Shown: piece after piece, positions 41,701 through 50,612 of the stretch
Position numbering within the stretch: position 1 is the first letter of the stretch
Layout of the letters: each line of letters starts with the position of its first letter
NCBI RefSeq assembly: GCF_001467025.1
Contig: NZ_LNXV01000004.1
Span: 395,264 to 459,263 of the forward strand
Reading direction: 5' to 3'
From: Legionella brunensis
Lineage (GTDB): Bacteria; Pseudomonadota; Gammaproteobacteria; Legionellales; Legionellaceae
Length of the DNA stretch: 64,000 bases
The notes under the pieces: model-generated
Told to the model about the DNA's origin: nothing
Seen by the model: only the letters and a program-made list of their open reading frames with translations
Databases searched by the model: none
Program-made: the position numbers and the translations under genes

Positions 41701-44575
41701 AGGGCAGTGGGCTCACTAGAGCAGTTGACTGTGTAGTTACGCTTCTCCCACCTTCAGCTTCAAATCCCTCACCAAAAAAAGTAAGTTGGTAAGTAGCTTT
41801 ATCAAACCGCTCAAGGTTTAAATTAAATCGCGCCTCACCTTTATCATCTGTTTTGACATCCGCAAGAGTATCCGTAAATACTTTGGTGAGCTTGTTGGGA
41901 TCAACGAGTGGATCTGAAAATACATAATCAGGGTATTTTTTAAACTCTACTCTTTTGGGTGACAATAAAATTTTGCCACCGACTCGACGATCTACAGCGG
42001 GTGCGCCATACAAATTCCACAATTGTACTTCTGCCGTCAACCCTGCAGGAGAAATCCAGCCTTCCGTTGGATTTGCGGAAAAATTAGATTTAATTCGCAT
42101 CCTGTCGGGTTGAAACTCTGCTACTCGAATGGAAGTAGAGCCCAATAAACTATCGGGATGCTGATCTTTTACAATATAAAGATTAATTGAATACTGCCCA
42201 GTAGGAGAAGCAGCATTAGTTTCAAGATCGAAAGCTGCATAACCACTCGCATCAAGGGTGAACTTTTCATCGCGAATAGTAGCACCTCTTGGATCTGTTA
42301 CTGTTGCTTCAACCATTAATCCTGCAGGTTGTGGCTGAGCATAAGCTTGTCTGACGATCAATCCAATATGAGCAACATCACCAGGACGATAGATACCTCG
42401 GTCAGAAAATAGATAGGCGCTTAAGCTATGCTGATCTTGATAATTAGTATAAATGCCACCGATATCAAAACGAGAAAAATTTAACTGGCGATTAGAGTTA
42501 TTGTATGGGATAAAAGAGACATCATTCCCTAAACTTGCAAGATAAACAACAGGCTCTCTATCGTCAATAAAATCAGTTAATGTAGGGAAGGTAGCTCTAC
42601 CTTGCGCATCTGTTGTATAAGTTAATAGGGGAAGACCATTTTTGCCTAAGACGCTGACGTTAACATTGGCTAGAGGCACTCCTCCAGTAATAGACTGCAC
42701 GAAAACATCATGACTACCATCACGATTGTCCTTAACCACTAGCCCTAAATCAGTAATTAAAACCAGACGACTTGCTTTAGCATCCAGAGGTGAATTATTT
42801 TGTGTATCCCAACCCGTTGCCTGCAACAAAAACAAGCCTTGAGGTCCACTGATGTTAGTAGTTGTTGACAAGTATTTAGCAAAATCTAAAGCGGTATATT
42901 GTTGTTTGGTAAGATCTGATGCATCAAATTGCTGAATTTCTGAAAATATCTGGCTTATATTTTGCTGGTTAAAATTTTGGTTGATAAAATAGGGATTATT
43001 GAAGTCGCCCTGAGTTTGGGTAACCAACTGATTGATATCCGAGGGCAACACTCGGGCAAAATTAAATTTAACTGCCGGAAGGCCGCGAATTAAAACCGAG
43101 AGTTTTTTTTCACTATTGAGCGCAAGCAATGCTCCTTTATGCAAGAAACTAATTTCTTTTGGATACTCAGGCACTTTAATAATAGTTGCATAATCATTGT
43201 TTAAAACAAAGTCACCAAATCCACGCGTCCCTTTATCGATTTTAAGATAAATATATCTAGGTGTTTGTGCTGTAAATTTGTAACTGTGTAAAGTTGCAAA
43301 GTTACGATCGGCAGGAATTGCTTGTAATGATAGGGGGGATGATAGTTTTAAAATGCTTGCGGAAACTTCACCAGGGTTTTGCCATGCATAATTCTTTTTT
43401 TCTTCTTCTGAAACCGTTGCCGGGTAGTTTTCTGGCAATAAATAGACGTGGAGAGATTTCTTAAGCTCAGCCTCCGTAACACCCAAGGAAGTTTCTACCG
43501 TTAAGATTTGTTCAGGTCTATCTTGCTCATTGCGAATAATAGAAGCTGCTGTTTCACTCACTTTAAAATAATTACTTACATCAGGAAGCAACAGATTTTT
43601 GTCAACAGTTGCAGTGGTCTCACCAGGACCCTTTAATGATTTTAACCCTTCATTGATGTTCAATACTAAATAGCGAGATATTTCAGGTAGTGAGAGTGGT
43701 TCAGAACGCAAATAGGCTACCCGTTTGTGCGTATCATAGGTAACATTAAATTTAAAATGTTGCGCATTAAGATCTAGACTCCCTTTCTTCATCGCTTCAA
43801 GAATTAAGGAAGTTTTATTTTCGAAACTGGTAGGATCGACTGGAAAATTGAAATTAATTGTTGCAATCGCTTGTCTTATTTTGGGATTAACAGGATCTTG
43901 ATAAAAAGAAAACTCTGAAATTTTAGCTTCGAAAGGTTGTGTTGCAAAAGAATAGTCATAACCTTCCATACTTGCTTCAGGGGCAAAAAAATCTTTAGCA
44001 AAATGTATTCGGTAGGTTTGCCCAGCCGGCCAATCTTCATCGGGGGTAAATACTAATCGGCTATCACTTTCCCAAACCCATGTCCCTTTTACAGCAGGTT
44101 GCACCTCGATGCCTTCAGTAACGTCTTTCCCAATTTGTTTTAAAGGGGCTACCGATTTAGCTGTGAAGCTATTTTCTTCTTCACTTTCGTTTGAATCATC
44201 AGAGTTTCTATTTGAATCTGTATTTGCATTGGCATTAGAGTCTGCATCAGTCGATGAGGTATCAATACCAAAATCAATAACCAGATTGTCGGGTACGAGT
44301 TTATCATCTTCGATCGGCGTAATTTTGGGAGAAGTAATTGATGCAGTTACTAACTGAGGCTTTGGTAAATTTTTATACCAATAGTAGCCATATCCAGCCG
44401 CTGCGAGTAATACTATAATGCCTACCATTCCACCCCAGAAAGTTTTGGGTCGGGAAGTTGCTTGATAACGTAATGAGGACACCCAAGGTGGACTTGTCCA
44501 GTTTAAGCGGCCAAATATAAGTGCAAAAAAAACGCTAACAGCAGCAAAAATCCGGAATCGTGATTGTTTGTTCAT
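38735..44575 (-). CDS. yfhM: Alpha-2-macroglobulin family protease inhibitor (YfhM/ECAM-like)
   Basis: A 1946-residue bacterial alpha-2-macroglobulin, thought to trap attacking proteases in the periplasm. An N-terminal membrane segment (about 48-66, GGMVGIIVLLAAAGYGYYW) anchors it in place of the lipobox found in E. coli ECAM. A low-complexity Asp/Asn/Ser-rich linker (about 105-135) follows, then serial MG domains and the bait region. The thioester motif is YPYGCTEQ with the reactive cysteine near residue 1504, followed by an (alpha/alpha)6 thioester domain and a C-terminal receptor-like domain. It is divergent from pbpC, the usual partner. Confidence 0.93.
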   Translation of the reverse strand: MNKQSRFRIFAAVSVFFALIFGRLNWTSPPWVSSLRYQATSRPKTFWGGMVGIIVLLAAAGYGYYWYKNLPKPQLVTASITSPKITPIEDDKLVPDNLVIDFGIDTSSTDADSNANANTDSNRNSDDSNESEEENSFTAKSVAPLKQIGKDVTEGIEVQPAVKGTWVWESDSRLVFTPDEDWPAGQTYRIHFAKDFFAPEASMEGYDYSFATQPFEAKISEFSFYQDPVNPKIRQAIATINFNFPVDPTSFENKTSLILEAMKKGSLDLNAQHFKFNVTYDTHKRVAYLRSEPLSLPEISRYLVLNINEGLKSLKGPGETTATVDKNLLLPDVSNYFKVSETAASIIRNEQDRPEQILTVETSLGVTEAELKKSLHVYLLPENYPATVSEEEKKNYAWQNPGEVSASILKLSSPLSLQAIPADRNFATLHSYKFTAQTPRYIYLKIDKGTRGFGDFVLNNDYATIIKVPEYPKEISFLHKGALLALNSEKKLSVLIRGLPAVKFNFARVLPSDINQLVTQTQGDFNNPYFINQNFNQQNISQIFSEIQQFDASDLTKQQYTALDFAKYLSTTTNISGPQGLFLLQATGWDTQNNSPLDAKASRLVLITDLGLVVKDNRDGSHDVFVQSITGGVPLANVNVSVLGKNGLPLLTYTTDAQGRATFPTLTDFIDDREPVVYLASLGNDVSFIPYNNSNRQLNFSRFDIGGIYTNYQDQHSLSAYLFSDRGIYRPGDVAHIGLIVRQAYAQPQPAGLMVEATVTDPRGATIRDEKFTLDASGYAAFDLETNAASPTGQYSINLYIVKDQHPDSLLGSTSIRVAEFQPDRMRIKSNFSANPTEGWISPAGLTAEVQLWNLYGAPAVDRRVGGKILLSPKRVEFKKYPDYVFSDPLVDPNKLTKVFTDTLADVKTDDKGEARFNLNLERFDKATYQLTFFGEGFEAEGGRSVTTQSTALVSPLPYFIGYKPDGDLGYIKQNSQRSVHFIAVNPQLNQQAISDLKLQLVSLHPVTTLVKKPNGTYQYQSIIQTTVISTNPFTINGQGTDFPLPTQQIGDFAVNILDKNNVELSHLKFSIVGASQLPLAKNAELSIKLNKEEFKAGEDIELQITAPYTGAGLITIERDKVYSTQWFKTSTTSSVQKIYIPEDFQGNGYVNVAFVRDWNSPDIFISPLSYSVTPFSVDHDSHNVHITLNTPELGRPGEPFTINYSSDKPGKIIVFAVDEGILQVANYTTPDPLSFFFQKRALEVLTQQTVDQILPQYIQERELSAVGGDGGEELLAKHLNPFKRKTDLPVAYWSGIIDTDSTPRQLTYNVPDYFNGTLKVMAVAVATDSVGATATESQIRGNFVINPNAPTFVAPGDTFEITASIANNVKDSGQDAKVNIQLSTTPSLEIIGPANSTLTIGEGREQTVRFKIKATPSLGSAKITLVASAGGKSSSMDTTLSIRPATAFMTSITSGGSKDNKKSLTIERQLYSEYRNVNAALSTSPMILVTGLQQYLDSYPYGCTEQLTSKSFPLLAMANQPWFTKNLADINDKVMNTIQLLGLRQMSNGSFSYWPGAGDNYSNNFSSVYAMHFLTEARAQGYNVPNEMFSAGLGYLRDLAAQNASNLDMARIQAYATYILTRNEIVTTNYLTNLQLYLEKEQAQSWQQDITGAYIAATYQLLKSFSEANQLIDKYKIQTQSAVSTDFYDSNIANAQYLYLIARHFPERLPKVSNKLVMQLVSAINSDEINTILSGYTSLALSAYGQSSPVEAGTFTISEALADKTQKILNTADSNYAQANIDEDAKQVDFNNPNKQMFFYQLIQAGFDKKSPDKATGKGLEVYREYRDNKGNVITSVSLGSEIEVHIQIRTLEDRYLYNVAIEDLLPGGFEVIRDSVSNGNINYADIREDRVIFFTGVDSTAKEIVYRIKATNTGNYQVPAVFAESMYDPSIKANSAAGTIEVTK

Positions 44576-44696
44576 ATAATATCCAACTTGAGATGACTAG
44601 GCGGGCACTTTTAAGGTAAACTTGGTTATTTTAACACCACCTAAATTTTTATTAAATATGGTTGGGTAAAACAGTTCACATACTATATTAGCGATC

Positions 44697-47009
44697 ATGA
44701 AACGACTTTTAAAGTTGGTATGCTTAACTTTCGTCATTCTTCTTATTGGTGCTTGGGCACTGTTATTTTTTTTGCCAAAGCCCCCTTTATTAAATGGCAT
44801 TAGCTTCTCAACAGCAGTTTATGACAGTCAGCATCATTTATTGAGGCTAACTCTGAGTCATGATGATAAATATCGCCGTTTTACTCCTCTTTCACAAATT
44901 TCCCCTCAACTGATCGCAACAACATTATTGCAAGAAGATCAGTACTTTTATTGGCACTATGGTGTTAATCCTCTAGCCATGCTGAAAGCAGGGTGGCAGA
45001 CCTATTTTGTAAAATCACGCCGCATGGGAGCTTCAACCATTACCATGCAAGTTGCCCGTATCCGTTATGGCATTAATTCAAAAAAATTATCAGGTAAAAT
45101 TTGGCAAGTCATCCGCGCACTGCAACTGGAAATGCATTACAGCAAAAAACAAATTCTCGAAGCTTATTTAAACCTTGCTCCCTATGGTAGTAATATTGAA
45201 GGAGTAGGGGCAGCTAGTTTGGTCTACTTTGATAAACCGCCCGAGAAGATTGGTTTATCCGAGGCACTGACTTTAAGTGTTATTCCCCAAAACCCTATTA
45301 AGCGTAACCCGCGTAATGAAAACCTCAAAGAAATCCGCAATAAACTTTTTGCTCGTTGGCTTACCGAACATCCTGAAGATAAAAATAAAGAAGCCTCTAT
45401 TAATTTGCCTATAGACATGCGCAGCCTGCATGATATGCCTTTTATTGCCCCACACTTAGTGTATTCAGCACTCAATGATTTTTCTTTTAAAAAACAAGAT
45501 GTCGTCACGACATTAGACATTCATCTACAAAACATTCTTGCAAAAATAACACGCCAGTACATAGCTCGTAAAAAGAATCTAGGGGTTTACAATGCGTCAG
45601 TTTTATTAGTTGATACTCACGACATGAGTGTCAAAGGTTTAATTGGTTCAGTTGATTTTTTTAATAAAAATATCGATGGGCAAATCAATGGAACAGAGAC
45701 TAAGCGCTCACCAGGTTCCACACTGAAACCTTTTGTCTATGGACTAGCTTTTGATCAAGGCTTAATTCATCCTTATACGGTGTTAAAAGATATTCCTCAT
45801 AGTTTTGGCAGCTATAATCCTGAAAATTTTGACTATGATTTTATGGGGCCTATTAAAGCAAAAGATGCGCTCGTTTTAAGTCGCAATATTCCTGCCGTTT
45901 ATCTTGCCAGCCAATTGTCAAATCCAAGTTTACATCAATTTTTACAAGAAGCTCATGTTAGTAATCTAAAACCAGAGTCCTATTACGGCCTAGCTTTAAC
46001 TTTAGGTGGTGTTGAATTAAGTATGCAAGAGCTCACTTCACTTTATGCGATGCTAGTGAATCGAGGAGTCTGGCATGCTTTGCGTATGCGGGAAGATGAG
46101 CCTTCTGATACCGGTAAGCAACTGTTAAGCCCCGAAGCAAGTTTTTTGATATTGGATATTTTAAAAGATACCCCACGGCCAGAATCCAATTCATTTTCAA
46201 AACTATCTCATCCACTTTCTGTATCCTGGAAAACAGGAACTTCTTCTGGCTATCGCGATGCCTGGTCAGTCGGTGCATTTGGTCCTTATGTTTTAGCTGT
46301 ATGGATTGGTAACTTTAATAACAAAGGTAACCCCGCATTTGTTGGCAAAAACATAGCCGCTCCCTTATTTTTTGAAATAATTGATGCTATTGAACAAGAG
46401 AAGGGAACTTTGCCTATGATTGAACAATATCCGGAGCATCTTCGTTTAACCCGTGTGGAGGTTTGCAAAGCTTCTGGGATGTTACCAACTCGCTATTGTC
46501 ATGATACTGAAATGACCTGGTTTATCCCTGGCAAGTCACCAATTAAATCAGACACTATCTATCGTGAAGTCGCAATTAATAAAGATACCGGTTTACGGAC
46601 TTGTCATTTTAATGAAAATACTCGCTTTGAAGTTTATGAGTTTTGGCCCACTGATTTGCTTAAAATCTTTAAGCAGGCAGGAATACAGCGCCGAATTCCC
46701 CCTGCCTATGAACCTAGTTGCTCTAGCATCGGCAATTCTGGAATGAGTCCTCAAATCACATCCCCGCAAACTGAACTAAGTTATGTTGTTCGTGCTCATT
46801 CTCCTAAAGAAACTCAAATTCCATTAACAGCAGTCACCGACGCGGATATTCGTAAGATTTATTGGTTTATTAATGACGTTTTTGTAGGAAAAACGTCACC
46901 TGACAAGCCCTTTTTATGGACAGCAAAAACAGGCAAATTTATAGTAAGAGTAGTTGATGATCATGGTTTGTCGGATGCCCGGGAGATCATTGTTCAGGTT
47001 GCAGGCTAA
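44697..47009 (+). CDS. pbpC: Penicillin-binding protein 1C
   Basis: A bifunctional class A PBP that polymerises and cross-links peptidoglycan, associated with alpha-2-macroglobulin in repair of damaged walls. The 770-residue protein has a membrane anchor (7-26), the transglycosylase domain with catalytic glutamate in LLQEDQYFYWHYG (E80) and MGASTITMQVAR, then the transpeptidase with SPGSTLKPFVYG (SxxK), SRN and KTGTSSGYRDAW. The C-terminal BiPBP domain begins near residue 690 (SPKETQIPLTAVTD). It is divergent from the alpha-2-macroglobulin gene with 121 bases between, so a shared control region is likely. Confidence 0.95.
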   Translation: MKRLLKLVCLTFVILLIGAWALLFFLPKPPLLNGISFSTAVYDSQHHLLRLTLSHDDKYRRFTPLSQISPQLIATTLLQEDQYFYWHYGVNPLAMLKAGWQTYFVKSRRMGASTITMQVARIRYGINSKKLSGKIWQVIRALQLEMHYSKKQILEAYLNLAPYGSNIEGVGAASLVYFDKPPEKIGLSEALTLSVIPQNPIKRNPRNENLKEIRNKLFARWLTEHPEDKNKEASINLPIDMRSLHDMPFIAPHLVYSALNDFSFKKQDVVTTLDIHLQNILAKITRQYIARKKNLGVYNASVLLVDTHDMSVKGLIGSVDFFNKNIDGQINGTETKRSPGSTLKPFVYGLAFDQGLIHPYTVLKDIPHSFGSYNPENFDYDFMGPIKAKDALVLSRNIPAVYLASQLSNPSLHQFLQEAHVSNLKPESYYGLALTLGGVELSMQELTSLYAMLVNRGVWHALRMREDEPSDTGKQLLSPEASFLILDILKDTPRPESNSFSKLSHPLSVSWKTGTSSGYRDAWSVGAFGPYVLAVWIGNFNNKGNPAFVGKNIAAPLFFEIIDAIEQEKGTLPMIEQYPEHLRLTRVEVCKASGMLPTRYCHDTEMTWFIPGKSPIKSDTIYREVAINKDTGLRTCHFNENTRFEVYEFWPTDLLKIFKQAGIQRRIPPAYEPSCSSIGNSGMSPQITSPQTELSYVVRAHSPKETQIPLTAVTDADIRKIYWFINDVFVGKTSPDKPFLWTAKTGKFIVRVVDDHGLSDAREIIVQVAG

Positions 47010-47129
47010 TTAGATGAATATCCCGGAGGCAAAAAACGCTTGACCGAAAGTAAAAAGATTAAAATACTATCAATTTGATCTTATTTTATTTATAATATAC
47101 TTAATAAATTTTGTTGAGATCCAAGCATT

Positions 47130-48938
47130 ATGCCTAAATTAACTCAGGCCATTCTCGCTGAAATAGATCAGCTAAATGACGATAAACGATATGATCTTAT
47201 CTCTCAAGAAGAGTACATATCTAAGTTAAATAAGATTATTATTGAAAACAATATCAGTGATAAAACGATAGTAGCTGATGAAAAAAGCGGCGTTGCATCA
47301 TGGAATATGGGCTGTGGTGGGCAATGGGTTCAAAAAAATGATGCCGCACTAGGAGGTCAACAACCCAGAACAAGGGGACGAGATAACCCATCCTCTACAA
47401 TGGATGAACGTAGTGAAGCTGAGCGTATAGCTTTGTGTTCGAAAGTAATTAGTTCACTTCATGAGTCTGGTGGTATGCAAGCTGTACTTATACAAGAAGG
47501 TCCGAGTAGCACTTATTTAAATAGTAATCCCAATGTTGCGAGTTTAATTCCAGGATTAGGAATAAAGAATCCGGGAGAAACAGGCCAGGTTTGTTGTTAT
47601 ACATCATTAAAAAACAATCCAGCTCTTCCACCTTATTATTCAAAATCAGCAAGTGACCTTTTAAATTATGCCAAAAGCTTGGGACTGAAGGACAAAGAGT
47701 ATCAAATAATTGAAACTGCTCAGGGTCAAATTTATATCAATGTCCATTTTGATTGGGGTTCTATGTATAAACCACCATCCGCTCAAGCATTGAACAACCG
47801 TTTAGCTTTTTTGCAAGCAGCAAGCAACTCTGGAATTGTTGCGGGCGATACGAATATCGACCAAAAAGATTACCCCACCATGCAGGCTTACGTTCAAAAT
47901 GGTTATGCCCAATTAAACGGAGGCTGTAGTACGTTAGATATTTTGGCAGGTAATCAAGTTGCTGTTCCTCTTGTGCTACGTCAACCTCCCAAGGTCTATT
48001 CAGCGGCGCCAATGTCGACAACCACGACGATTGATAGAGCAGGTTTAGAGACTGTGTTAACAAAAAATGGCTACCAATTAACAGGGGCTCGCGTTCAGCA
48101 AGATCAGCGTCATCCCAATATGACAACAATAGAGTTTCAGGATAAATCTGTGGCCCAAAGATTTGTTAATGCGTATCCAGGCTCAAAGGCAGGATGGCTT
48201 TCTGGAAGTTACAAATTTGTCAATATTCCCGATAAGGATGTAGCTTCAGTTATTCAACAATTAAGTCAATCCCCAACTGCAACGGTTGATAGGGCAGGTT
48301 TGGGGAATGCTTTAACAAAAAGTGGTTATCAATTAGCTGGGACGCGTGTTCAAGCAGATCAGCGTCATACAAATATGACAAGCATTCAATTTAAGGATGT
48401 AGCTGAAGCCCAGAGATTTGTTACTGCATATCCGGGCTCAAAGGCAGGATGGCTTTCTGGAAATTACAAATTTGTCAATATTCCCGATAAGGATGTAGCT
48501 TCAGTTATTCAACAATTAAATCAATCTCCAACTGCTGCAAATAAATCCAATATTACTCCAAAAACCCCAATTACACCTCTTGTATTCAAAACGGCGGAGG
48601 ATGTCGATAAACATTTGCGGAGTCTAGTACGACATGAACCTGATCTTAAGGCAAAAAAAGAAGCCTATCTCCAAGAGCTGAACAATCTAGTGACTTATGG
48701 TAGTTTAGATACTGATCTAATGAAGAAGTTAGCATTACATATCTTGCGCAGTCCAAACCACTTCTTGAAAGAGGAACGGCATTTTTTCCGAAGCGAAACA
48801 CACTCAAATGAGACCTTATCGGTATATAAACTTGTTAACACCCTTTTCAAAGGGGCAATACCAGTGAATGGCCAACTTACTATCAAAAATGAAGATGATA
48901 ATAATGAAAGCTACACTATTTCTCGTCATGTGAAATAA
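47130..48938 (+). CDS. Modular EEP-like protein with 85-residue tandem repeats, candidate effector
   Basis: A 602-residue protein without signal peptide, in four parts. Residues 1-50: polar N terminus. Residues 52-285: a domain with the order of the endonuclease/exonuclease/phosphatase fold: VASWNMG (N59), VLIQEGP (E123), YINVHFDW (H206), IVAGDTNID (D240, N242) and STLDILA (D270). The final Asp-His pair of active EEP enzymes is not seen, so activity is doubtful. Residues 300-469: two tandem 85-residue repeats. Residues 480-602: a C-terminal module shared with the fragment at 19.3-19.75 kb. Sugar-phosphate, phosphoinositide or nucleic-acid cleavage would be typical for the fold. Effector status is inferred from style and the shared module. 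Confidence 0.6.
   Translation: MPKLTQAILAEIDQLNDDKRYDLISQEEYISKLNKIIIENNISDKTIVADEKSGVASWNMGCGGQWVQKNDAALGGQQPRTRGRDNPSSTMDERSEAERIALCSKVISSLHESGGMQAVLIQEGPSSTYLNSNPNVASLIPGLGIKNPGETGQVCCYTSLKNNPALPPYYSKSASDLLNYAKSLGLKDKEYQIIETAQGQIYINVHFDWGSMYKPPSAQALNNRLAFLQAASNSGIVAGDTNIDQKDYPTMQAYVQNGYAQLNGGCSTLDILAGNQVAVPLVLRQPPKVYSAAPMSTTTTIDRAGLETVLTKNGYQLTGARVQQDQRHPNMTTIEFQDKSVAQRFVNAYPGSKAGWLSGSYKFVNIPDKDVASVIQQLSQSPTATVDRAGLGNALTKSGYQLAGTRVQADQRHTNMTSIQFKDVAEAQRFVTAYPGSKAGWLSGNYKFVNIPDKDVASVIQQLNQSPTAANKSNITPKTPITPLVFKTAEDVDKHLRSLVRHEPDLKAKKEAYLQELNNLVTYGSLDTDLMKKLALHILRSPNHFLKEERHFFRSETHSNETLSVYKLVNTLFKGAIPVNGQLTIKNEDDNNESYTISRHVK
48027..48536 (+). repeat. Two 255-base tandem repeats in the EEP-like gene
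   Basis: Units at 48027-48281 and 48282-48536 encode 85 residues each. They share almost unchanged blocks such as YPGSKAGWLSG and YKFVNIPDKDVASVIQQL, while the starts differ more (DRAGLETVLTKNGYQL against DRAGLGNALTKSGYQL). The second half of each unit is close to identical at the base level, which suggests recent duplication or gene conversion. The units have no recognised domain; the ferredoxin-like pattern of strands and helices is a guess. Confidence 0.88.
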
Positions 48939-48947
48939 CTTAAAAAA

Positions 48948-48973
48948 ACCACCACGTAGTTCATCATAGTGGT
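48948..48973 (-). terminator. Terminator for the DUF498 gene
   Basis: Read on the minus strand, ACCACTA and TACGTGGT (one bulged base) form a stem followed by GGTTTTTTT, which fits a Rho-independent terminator 19 bases after the stop of the minus-strand gene. It may also slow the convergent EEP-like transcript. Confidence 0.5.
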
Positions 48974-48991
48974 CAGTGATATCAAGAAAAG

Positions 48992-49357
48992 TTAAACAAT
49001 GAGTCCTAATGTTATTTCGCGTTGTTCACTGAGTAATACATTGAATGTACGACAAGCTGCACCAATAGACATGCATTCCAATCCGATCCCTTTTTTTGCA
49101 AGCATTTGCATGAGTGGAATAGGGGCAAGCTGGCCTTGTTGGCCGTGTCCGATAAGAACAATCTTTGGCTCATACCTTAAAAGCGGCCACACGGTGTCCT
49201 CGTTAAGTTCGTGAAAGGCTTTAATAGGCCAATCTGTAATGATTTCATGACTACTGACAATTAAACTATTGCTATAGGTAATTGAATCAATTCGTACCTC
49301 TCGTTCACTATAAGCTTGAATAGTGTGTTTATCGCTTGCCTCTAAGTTGATATGCAT
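48992..49357 (-). CDS. Mth938-like/DUF498 family protein
   Basis: A 121-residue protein of the Mth938/DUF498 family, a Rossmann-like fold whose mitochondrial relative NDUFAF3 assists complex I assembly. Visible marks are the N-terminal HTIQAYSEREVRIDSITYS, the central strand PKIVLIGHGQQGQLAP and the segment KGIGLECMSIGAACRTFNVL with the usual late cysteine. The role in bacteria is not established. It is divergent from the aminotransferase gene with about 60 bases between. Confidence 0.88.
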   Translation of the reverse strand: MHINLEASDKHTIQAYSEREVRIDSITYSNSLIVSSHEIITDWPIKAFHELNEDTVWPLLRYEPKIVLIGHGQQGQLAPIPLMQMLAKKGIGLECMSIGAACRTFNVLLSEQREITLGLIV

Positions 49358-49416
49358 GGTGTTTAATCGAGCAATAATTTATACTATTAGTTCATTATAT
49401 CACAGAGGCGAAAAAC

Positions 49417-50610
49417 ATGAGTCAATTTCCCCGCATCAAACGCTTGCCACCTTATGTATTCAATACATTAACTCAGCTAAAGTCTGAGGCGCGAGCGCGA
49501 GGCGAGGACATTATTGACTTTGGGATGGGAAATCCCGATCAGCCCACTCCACAACATATTGTTGATAAATTAGTAGAAACTGCACAGCGCCCAGACACTC
49601 ATCGCTACTCGATGTCGAAGGGCATACCACGTTTACGACGTGCTATGGCAACTTGGTATAAAAGAAATTACGATGTCACTCTCAATAGTGAAACGCAAAT
49701 CCTAACAACCATCGGCTCCAAAGAAGGATTAGCACATCTTGCATTAGCGATTAGTGGGCCCGGCGATACTGTTCTTGTCCCTGATCCGGCTTACCCCATT
49801 CATACCTATGGTTTTATTATCGCAGGCGCAAATGTCAAACAAGTTCCTTTAATTGATGAAAATCAATTTATTGAAGCCGTTAACTCCGCAATAGAACAAA
49901 CATGGCCAAGACCCAAAGCCCTTGTAATCAATTTTCCAGCGAATCCTAGTACTCATTGCGTTGATTATGAATTTTTTGAGCGGGTAGTCGCTTTAGCCAA
50001 GCATCACGGAATTTGGATTATCCACGATTTAGCTTACGCCGATATCGTCTTTGATGGTTATAAAGCACCGTCTATTCTACAAGTACCAGGTGCTATTGAT
50101 ATAGCAATTGAAACTTACTCTATGTCCAAATCTTACAACATGCCTGGCTGGCGTGTAGGATTTGCTTGTGGAAATGAAGAACTCGTTGCTGCTTTGACAC
50201 GTATTAAGTCTTATTTGGATTATGGAACTTTCACACCGATCCAAGTTGCGGCAATCGCAGCGCTTGAAGGTTCTGATGATTGTGTACATCAAATAAGAGA
50301 TTTATATGAGCAGCGACGTAATGTTTTATGTGACGGCTTACAAGATCTCGGTTGGTATGTAGAGAGACCTAAGGCAACTATGTTTGTTTGGGCCCCGATT
50401 CCTGCTTGCTATCAGCATTTAGGCTCGCTTGAGTTTTCCAAATATTTACTTAAAGAAGCATGTGTAGCTGTATCCCCAGGTATTGGTTTTGGCCCGCAAG
50501 GTGATAACTTTGTCCGTTTTGGCTTGATCGAGAATCATCAAAGAATCCGTCAAGCTCTACGAAATTTAAAAGCATTATTTAAACGAGACGGTTACTCACT
50601 GGCTGTTTAA
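49417..50610 (+). CDS. alaC: Class I aminotransferase, AlaC/YfdZ-like
   Basis: A PLP-dependent transaminase of fold type I, probably making alanine from pyruvate and glutamate. The 397-residue protein shows [15 protein letters not shown] near the start, the SNP-like block [10 protein letters not shown], the aspartate in [15 protein letters not shown] and the PLP lysine in [15 protein letters not shown]. The start [12 protein letters not shown] matches AlaC/YfdZ. It is the first gene of a run with the rpfE-like gene and recJ. A related diaminopimelate- or aspartate-type transaminase is the alternative. Confidence 0.85.
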   Translation: MSQFPRIKRLPPYVFNTLTQLKSEARARGEDIIDFGMGNPDQPTPQHIVDKLVETAQRPDTHRYSMSKGIPRLRRAMATWYKRNYDVTLNSETQILTTIGSKEGLAHLALAISGPGDTVLVPDPAYPIHTYGFIIAGANVKQVPLIDENQFIEAVNSAIEQTWPRPKALVINFPANPSTHCVDYEFFERVVALAKHHGIWIIHDLAYADIVFDGYKAPSILQVPGAIDIAIETYSMSKSYNMPGWRVGFACGNEELVAALTRIKSYLDYGTFTPIQVAAIAALEGSDDCVHQIRDLYEQRRNVLCDGLQDLGWYVERPKATMFVWAPIPACYQHLGSLEFSKYLLKEACVAVSPGIGFGPQGDNFVRFGLIENHQRIRQALRNLKALFKRDGYSLAV

Positions 50611-50612
50611 AT

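Noticed and set aside
47088-47110. Possible PmrA-type site upstream of the EEP-like gene
   Set aside because: Only one TTAAT-like half is visible at an AT-rich spot; the second direct repeat is missing.
47761-48129. 122-codon minus-strand frame inside the EEP-like gene
   Set aside because: It lies fully antisense to a gene with recognisable domains and repeats, and its product has no plausible features.
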